Part shown: positions 59,430-64,000 of the stretch, one piece after another
Position numbering within the stretch: position 1 is the first letter of the stretch
How the letters are laid out: each line of letters begins with the position of its first letter
NCBI GenBank assembly: GCA_965205045.1
Contig: OZ242031.1
Location: forward strand, 3,038,001 to 3,102,000
Origin: UBA6522 sp965205045
GTDB taxonomy: Bacteria > Pseudomonadota > Gammaproteobacteria > Steroidobacterales > Rariloculaceae
Direction of reading: 5' to 3'
DNA: 64,000 bases
The notes under the pieces: model-generated
What the model was told of the DNA's origin: nothing
Databases searched by the model: none
The model's input: the letters and a program-made list of their open reading frames with translations, nothing else
Made by a program: the position numbers and the translations under genes

Positions 59430-61442
59430 ATGAAAATCACCAACAAGATCCCTTGCCTGATCCTGCTGCTGGCATCTGCCGCCGGCGGCGAAGCGGTCCG
59501 CTTCGATGTGGAAGTTCACGAAGACGTGCTCGGCGGCCGATCCTGGCGCCTTGCCGGTCCCTATGAACGTCTCGCGGGGCGAATCCATTTGGAAGTCGAC
59601 CCACAAAACAGCGCCAACCGGATCATCCGCGACATCGACTACGCGCCGCTCAACGAAGCGGGCCGCGTCGAGTTTACCGCCGACTTCTACCTGCTGAAAC
59701 CCAGGGACATCGAAGCGGGTAACGGCACCGTGTTTCTCGATGTCATGAACCGTGGCCGCAAGCGTATACTGCGGTACTTCAACGCCACCGCCGCGACCAA
59801 CGACCCGCGCACCGAGGCGGATTTCGGCGATGGCTTCCTCATGCACCATGGCTTCACGCTCCTCTATGTCGGATGGCAATTCGACGTGCCCGAGCAGCCG
59901 GACCTGATGCGGGCCTACGTGCCGGCCGCCACGAATGGCGACGAGCCCATCGAGGGCCTGGTGCGCAGCGACTTCGTGGTTCGCCAGCCGGCTTTCGATC
60001 ATTCCCTGGGCGACCGGGGGCATATCCCTTACGCTGTGGTGAACCCCGACGATCCCCGCAATGCCCTGACGGTCAGGGACGCACCGGCAGGGGAGCGTAC
60101 GGTCATCCCCCGGGACGCATGGCAGTTCGGCCGCCTTGAGGACGGTCGCATGGTGGCGGACCCGACCCGCGTCTATCTCTCCAGCGGGTTCGAGCCGGGC
60201 CGAATCTACGAAGCGGTGTTCGTATCGAAGGATCCGCCCATCGCCGGACTGGGACTCGCCGCGATGCGGGATGCCGTCTCACAGCTCAAGTACGGCGGCG
60301 CCGACGCATTGGGTATCCCGGCGGGCAGCATCGAACGGGTGATCGCTTTCGGCGATTCCCAGGCGGGGCGATACCTGCGCACCTTTGTCCACGACGGCTT
60401 CAATGCGGACGAGCAGCAGAGGAAAGTCTTCGACGGCCTGATCCCGCACACGGGGTCCAATGCCCGTGGCAGCTTCAACCACCGCTTCGCGCAACCGTCG
60501 AGGGCGGTGGATGCGAGCTACTTCTATCCGGGCGATCAGTTTCCTTTTTCGGATGTGATGCAGAGGGACCCTGTGACGGGTGTCGAGGATAGTTTGCTGG
60601 CCAGGGTATCTCCCGAAACGACGCCGAAGATTTTCTATACGAACACCTCGACTGAGTACTGGCGCTTGCCGACGGCGTTGATTCATACAACGGTAGATGG
60701 GACGACTGATGTGCCGCCTGCCGATACATCGAGAATTTACTTCTTTGCGGGTACCCAGCATGTGCCTGCTGCGTTTCCCTCGAATCGCACGGATGGGCTG
60801 CGGGTGGGGAATCACAATGACTATACGTGGTTTCTGAGGTCGCTGTTGTTGAAGCTCGATGCTTGGGTGAAAGACGGCACGGAGCCACCGGAGAGTCGGT
60901 ATCCGCGGATTGCGGATGGGACGTTGGTGGAGCTTGAGAACCTGGAGTTTCCGGATATTCCGCAGGTTCGGCGTCCGGTGGACGTCAGTCGCGCCTACCG
61001 GCTCGACTATGGGCCGGAGTTCGAAACGCTGGGAATCATTGCAAACGAGCCTCCTGAAGGAGACATGGCGTTTCCATTTCTAGTGCCGCAGGTCGACGAG
61101 ACGGGCAACGAAATCGCAGGCCTCAGGTCGTCCGAACTCGCCGTACCGCTGGCGACGCATACCGGTTGGAATCCCTACAGTCCCATTGCCAGCCAGGGTT
61201 CGTACATCCCACTATCGCTGACCCGAGATGGGCGGGAGGCTGTCGGTGACTCCAGGCTCTCGGTGGAGGAACGTTACAACAATCGAGAACAATATCTGGG
61301 GCTGGTGGCGGGAGAGGCTCTGAACTTGATCGAAGCCGGTTATCTGCTGGACAACGATCTTTCCCCGATCATTCGGCGTGCTGGGGAGCACTGGAACTAC
61401 GTGATGGGGACTGGCGCAGGAGAATCCAGATTTCCGTTCTGA
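59430..61442 (+). CDS. Exported alpha/beta-hydrolase-domain protein
   Basis: A 670-residue protein with a short signal peptide (IPCLILLLASAAGGEA). The family pattern is that of large 'alpha/beta hydrolase domain' proteins: EFTADFYLLKPRD, VFLDVMNRGRKRIL, LLYVGWQFDVPEQ, the nucleophile elbow GDSQAGRYLRTFVHDGFN (Ser in Gly-Asp-Ser-Gln), LIPHTGSNARGSFNHRFAQP, YFFAGTQHVPA, and NHNDYTWFLRSLL. Probably a periplasmic esterase or lipase of unknown substrate. Complete, single gene. Confidence 0.82.
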   Translation: MKITNKIPCLILLLASAAGGEAVRFDVEVHEDVLGGRSWRLAGPYERLAGRIHLEVDPQNSANRIIRDIDYAPLNEAGRVEFTADFYLLKPRDIEAGNGTVFLDVMNRGRKRILRYFNATAATNDPRTEADFGDGFLMHHGFTLLYVGWQFDVPEQPDLMRAYVPAATNGDEPIEGLVRSDFVVRQPAFDHSLGDRGHIPYAVVNPDDPRNALTVRDAPAGERTVIPRDAWQFGRLEDGRMVADPTRVYLSSGFEPGRIYEAVFVSKDPPIAGLGLAAMRDAVSQLKYGGADALGIPAGSIERVIAFGDSQAGRYLRTFVHDGFNADEQQRKVFDGLIPHTGSNARGSFNHRFAQPSRAVDASYFYPGDQFPFSDVMQRDPVTGVEDSLLARVSPETTPKIFYTNTSTEYWRLPTALIHTTVDGTTDVPPADTSRIYFFAGTQHVPAAFPSNRTDGLRVGNHNDYTWFLRSLLLKLDAWVKDGTEPPESRYPRIADGTLVELENLEFPDIPQVRRPVDVSRAYRLDYGPEFETLGIIANEPPEGDMAFPFLVPQVDETGNEIAGLRSSELAVPLATHTGWNPYSPIASQGSYIPLSLTRDGREAVGDSRLSVEERYNNREQYLGLVAGEALNLIEAGYLLDNDLSPIIRRAGEHWNYVMGTGAGESRFPF

Positions 61443-61594
61443 AGCTTCTCGGCGGGAGTATCGCTCGTCTTCGCGCCGCGTCGATTCCAAAAGAAGTATT
61501 GCACGCGTGCGCTCAATGAATCTGGGAGTGTGGATCGAGTGATCACTGTCGAATTGACATCCGTGTCGATGCGCCATAGTGGTAAGGCGGCGTG

Positions 61595-62203
61595 ATGAGC
61601 AGAGGATCCCTGCCCACGATTATGGCTGCGTTCGCCGATGTCCTGCCGCGCATGGCCGAGGATGTTCAGGAAAGGATGAACAGTTGGCCCGTCGCGGAGG
61701 CTGACGTGTCTGAACGCCTTTTCCTGGACCGGGGAGGTCCGTTCCGACCCGACTTCGAGTTCGGGGACTTTCTTCGGGAGCACAAGGACGTTCTTCTGCC
61801 CACGTGCTCTGCCGGAAATCCGTCCTTCTCTGAAATACGTTGGGCGGCCGAACGCGTAGAGAGAAGCCTGAAGCGTATCCTGGACACCTACGACGAAGTG
61901 CGGCTTCTGCAAGCTGACGCGTCTATACCGGAGTATTGGTATCTGTTGGAGGACATCTATTGCGACGTGCTCACGCAAATTCAATCTTGGCTTGAGGAGC
62001 TGCTGAGTTTACTTGACGATGCCGCAATTAACCTGGAAGCAGTCAACATCGAGGAGAAACGCTTCAGGCAGGTGATCATTGCGCTGAAGCTCAAAAGGCC
62101 GCCGCAAATGGGAGAGCTGAAGGAGTGGGTGTTACCGACTGCGTCCGAGGTGAAAGTAAACTTGCTGGGCGGGAATGTCAGGATCCGATGGGGTCGAGGC
62201 TGA
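61595..62203 (+). CDS. Helical cytoplasmic protein of unknown function
   Basis: A 202-residue protein from ATG 61595 (a GTG three bases earlier is possible; AAGG upstream). Mostly helical (FADVLPRMAEDVQERMNSWP, AAERVERSLKRILDTYDEVR, IYCDVLTQIQSWLEELLSLL) with a short beta end (VKVNLLGGNVRIRWG). No membrane segment, no family recognised. It is followed directly by toxin-antitoxin remnants. Confidence 0.6.
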   Translation: MSRGSLPTIMAAFADVLPRMAEDVQERMNSWPVAEADVSERLFLDRGGPFRPDFEFGDFLREHKDVLLPTCSAGNPSFSEIRWAAERVERSLKRILDTYDEVRLLQADASIPEYWYLLEDIYCDVLTQIQSWLEELLSLLDDAAINLEAVNIEEKRFRQVIIALKLKRPPQMGELKEWVLPTASEVKVNLLGGNVRIRWGRG

Positions 62204-62389
62204 CCAGCCAGATCTCGTCCCGCTGCATTACAGCAGATCGATGCCGACCGGTTCGGCCTCAAGCCAGGCGCGGTCCTCTTTGTCCGTTTTCGGCATTTCA
62301 TCTTGATCGAGCTCGATGAAATCGGCCTGGCGCAACGCACCCAGTCCCGCATCGACCTCCGAGCGGAGCCGGAACTGCTCGTGCGGCAT
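62193..62389 (-). pseudogene. Remnant of a MazEF-like module joined to another antitoxin piece
   Basis: The minus strand ends with EDRAWLEAEPVGIDLL-stop, nearly the same as the end of the intact MazE at 63348 (EDRAWLEAEPVGNELL). The DNA on to 62193 matches the first codons of mazF. Upstream in frame it changes to SEVDAGLGALRQADFIELDQ, which resembles a ParD-type C-terminus. No complete gene remains. It is a partial duplication of the mazE/mazF junction. Confidence 0.55.
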
Positions 62390-62545
62390 CCAGTTCACCC
62401 GATAGCAGATATAACGGGTCCTCCAGCACGCGTTTCGGAATGGCATTGCCACTTTCCAAGGCATGTCCAACGAATGCCTATTGGATTGCCCCGCTTGGTA
62501 CAATGCCACTCGCCGAGGGATGCTCGGTCGTTAGCAGGCAGGTAG

Positions 62546-62776
62546 ATGAAATTTGAGTCCGGAGCATTCGCTTTCCTGGTGGGACTATTCTTCACCCTGC
62601 AATCGGCGACTCTCGGCGCCATCGGCGGGGTCTACTGGAAAATGGCCAAGTTGGGGGAACGGGCCGCCGTATTGGAAACGAATGTGGACTTGATGGCGAC
62701 CGGCGTAGAGGACCTGCAAGACGAGGTTTCATACCTGCTCACGCTTCATATCGAGGGGGTGCCAGACGCGCCATAA
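62546..62776 (+). CDS. Small membrane-anchored protein
   Basis: A 76-residue protein from ATG 62546 behind GGCAGG. One membrane segment (AFAFLVGLFFTLQSATLGAI) is followed by a short coiled-coil-like helix (KLGERAAVLETNVDLMATGV, EDLQDEVSYLL). It resembles in plan, not in sequence, the 108-residue protein at 438. Function unknown. Confidence 0.65.
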   Translation: MKFESGAFAFLVGLFFTLQSATLGAIGGVYWKMAKLGERAAVLETNVDLMATGVEDLQDEVSYLLTLHIEGVPDAP

Positions 62777-62814
62777 CAGCGTTATGGCGGCGTGTTGACA
62801 TCCTGTCGGGATTG

Positions 62815-63000
62815 AAACACAGGCTCCTGGTGACGCTGTTCGACCCGCTCGATTCGGCTCACACGCGATACGTGGATACGTTGAGCGCGATCTTCGCAAT
62901 CGATCACAAGGGCTTCAATGCCTATCGCATTAAGCGGGGGCGCCGCTGCGTGCCCTTTACCGTGCTCGACATCGGCAACTTTACCGTCAAGTTCGCGTAA
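62815..63000 (+). pseudogene. PIN-domain toxin, C-terminal fragment
   Basis: Reads YVDTLSAIFAIDHKGFNAYR, IKRGRRCVPFTVLD. It resembles the end of PIN toxins (IxTIDRRDFxxYR), with the last acidic position in AIDHKGF. The catalytic N-terminal part is missing. It lies between the small membrane gene and mazF. Confidence 0.45.
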
Positions 63001-63015
63001 TCCGGCACCCGGGGG

Positions 63016-63348
63016 CTACGCCAGGATTGCGGCAAGGCGCGCGAGCACATCGTCTACAATCGGCTCCGGGACGGCTTCGAGGCGCCTCCCGTTCCGGGCG
63101 GCGAGATCGAGTGCGCGGGGCTGGTCGCAGCGAATGACGCCCACGGTGCGCGTGCCCGCATCGTGCAGGGATACGGCGAACCCGCGGCGGCGCGCGAAGC
63201 TTCCCCCGGTGGTGATGGGCAGGACGACGGGGGTCCGGGTAAGTCGGTTGAAGGGGGCGGTGGAGACGATCAGGACCGGGCGGGTTCCCTGTTGCTCGCG
63301 GCCGGCGGTGGGGTCGAGGTTGACCAGCCAGATCTCGCCCCGCTGCAT
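63016..63348 (-). CDS. mazF: MazF/PemK-family mRNA interferase
   Basis: A 110-residue toxin. MQRGEIWLVNLDPTAGREQQ, GTRPVLIVSTAPFNR, TPVVLPITTGG, DQPRALDLAARNGR and IVDDVLARLAAIL match MazF/PemK throughout, including the catalytic Arg in RPVL and the Thr/Ser position. It cleaves single-stranded mRNA at short motifs. The start overlaps the antitoxin stop by one base. Intact. Confidence 0.92.
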   Translation of the reverse strand: MQRGEIWLVNLDPTAGREQQGTRPVLIVSTAPFNRLTRTPVVLPITTGGSFARRRGFAVSLHDAGTRTVGVIRCDQPRALDLAARNGRRLEAVPEPIVDDVLARLAAILA

Positions 63349-63605
63349 TACAGCAGTTCGTTGCCGACCGGCTCGGCCTCAAGCCAGGCGCGGTCCTCTT
63401 CGTCCACCGGAGCGGTCTCGTCGCACTGCGCCAAGAGTTCGTCCAAGGTGTAGCCGGTCCGCGTTCTCGGCGCCACGACCAATTGGCCTTCCGCGACCCC
63501 TATGTCCACGCTGGCGCCGGCGTGAAGCTCCAACACATCGAGCAGCGCCGGGGGTATCGCGAGCATCACTGAGCCGCCGACCTTGCGCAGATGGGTGACA
63601 TGCAT
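63348..63605 (-). CDS. mazE: MazE/AbrB-type antitoxin
   Basis: An 85-residue protein. The N-terminus (THLRKVGGSVMLAIPPALLD, VLELHAGASVDIGV, LVVAPRTR) is the AbrB/MazE swapped-hairpin DNA-binding fold. The acidic C-terminal tail (DETAPVDEEDRAWLEAEP) would bind MazF. AGGAG lies 7 bases before the ATG. A perfect palindrome upstream (63618-63637) is the likely operator. Confidence 0.88.
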   Translation of the reverse strand: MHVTHLRKVGGSVMLAIPPALLDVLELHAGASVDIGVAEGQLVVAPRTRTGYTLDELLAQCDETAPVDEEDRAWLEAEPVGNELL

Positions 63606-63617
63606 GCGTTTCTCCTA

Positions 63618-63637
63618 TGTTATATCCGAATATAACA
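63618..63637 (-). promoter_or_regulatory. Palindromic operator of mazEF
   Basis: TGTTATAT-CCGA... read as TGTTATAT (63618-63625) and ATATAACA (63630-63637), a perfect 8-bp inverted repeat with a 4-base centre. It is just upstream of mazE and contains a TATAAC -10-like hexamer on the minus strand. Consistent with autorepression by MazE or MazEF. Confidence 0.62.
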
Positions 63638-63694
63638 CAGTGTCGGAAAGACTTGAGGCCATCCGGATTGCCATCAATGACTTTTCGAAGCCCG

Positions 63695-63985
63695 TCAGTC
63701 GATGTGCCCGGCCATGTCCATGCGATCATGCAAGACTCGCACAATCGATATTGTTTCCCCGCTCGATTGGAAGAAAATTACGTGGCGACCTTCGCGAACG
63801 CTGAAGAGACCGTCCCCGATGTCGGTTCGGTCTGTCCAGAGCTCTTCATTCTCGCTCAACCAGACCATCCTCAAAATCAGGCTGTCGATGTAGCGGTCCG
63901 CCTACACCTGACTCCACTGCTCGCTGGTGTAGCGCCATATGCCGTCGAGGTCCGCACGCGCCGGCGCCGAAAGACGCCATTTCAC
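63695..63985 (-). pseudogene. ParE-type toxin with an internal amber codon
   Basis: From GTG 63983-63985 the frame reads KWRLSAPARADLDGIWRYTS, EQWSQV-stop-ADRYID, then DIGDGLFSVREGRHVIFFQS and ISIVRVLHDRMDMAGHID. This is a full ParE/RelE-superfamily toxin (..A..DL..IW.YT...W....A..Y...L... RVLH.RMD), interrupted by TAG at 63902-63904. The partner antitoxin would lie past the window end. Inactive unless suppressed. Confidence 0.72.
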
Positions 63986-64000
63986 CGATTCTGACGGCAG

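Noticed and set aside
62800..62830. GGGATTGAAACAC, which looks like the end of a CRISPR repeat
   Set aside because: It occurs once only. There are no regularly spaced copies and no cas genes.

Overview
The window is a stretch of a GC-rich Gram-negative chromosome, most likely a proteobacterium (probably an uncultured gammaproteobacterium-like lineage). The evidence is lipoprotein, Sec and Tat signals, an LPS-type family 25 glycosyltransferase, a periplasmic VanX-type dipeptidase and typical proteobacterial toxin-antitoxin families. I cannot name the species. Ordinary metabolic genes (argG, rbsK, an aldehyde dehydrogenase, glyoxalase-fold proteins, a sulfatase tail) alternate with a long accessory region of lower GC.

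Layout. 1-9 kb: sulfatase C-terminus; a four-gene overlapping minus-strand operon (ABC ATPase, permease, YtrA-type GntR regulator, GIN-domain protein); D-Ala-D-Ala dipeptidase; glycosyltransferase; TPR protein; a decayed cytochrome c; argG. 8.7-10.9 kb: VapBC and BrnTA modules mixed with PIN-toxin and integrase fragments. 10.9-33.2 kb: a defence-island-like region with two TIR-domain genes plus a small membrane protein, an HNH-like membrane protein, a giant type ISP restriction-modification enzyme, a DUF4209 protein, YaaC-like and orphan genes, a DUF262/DUF1524 GmrSD-type nuclease, a Phd-PIN module, decayed Rpn nucleases, an Abi-type HEPN protein and a Ser/Thr kinase. 33.5-39.4 kb: IS110 transposase, glyoxalase-fold protein, a YedK/HMCES gene with a premature stop, a second near-identical copy of the Phd-PIN module, and a mosaic of YedK, NYN and Rpn pieces ending in one intact Rpn gene.

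39.4-48.6 kb: EF-hand arylsulfotransferase; a putative operon of ADP-ribosylglycohydrolase-like lipoprotein, GRP-type sugar transporter and ribokinase, which suggests ribose scavenging; glyoxalase-fold proteins; a membrane protein overlapping a winged-helix regulator. 48.9-51.2 kb: a large FN3/Calx-beta secreted protein whose 5' end carries 20 perfect GAGCC repeats, with an upstream ATG and Shine-Dalgarno-like tract that are one repeat unit out of frame; this has the layout of a phase-variable locus. 51.4-64 kb: an 876-residue protein of unknown family, an SPFH-like protein, YefM-YoeB with TGTACA operators, aldehyde dehydrogenase, NHL-repeat protein, alpha/beta hydrolase, and a final run of MazEF, ParE and PIN modules, several of them broken.

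The main themes are dense defence and toxin-antitoxin content with many broken copies, several promoter palindromes consistent with autoregulation, and two candidates for something new: the TIR-TIR-membrane cassette (10963-12654) and the pentanucleotide-repeat surface protein locus (48982-51235).
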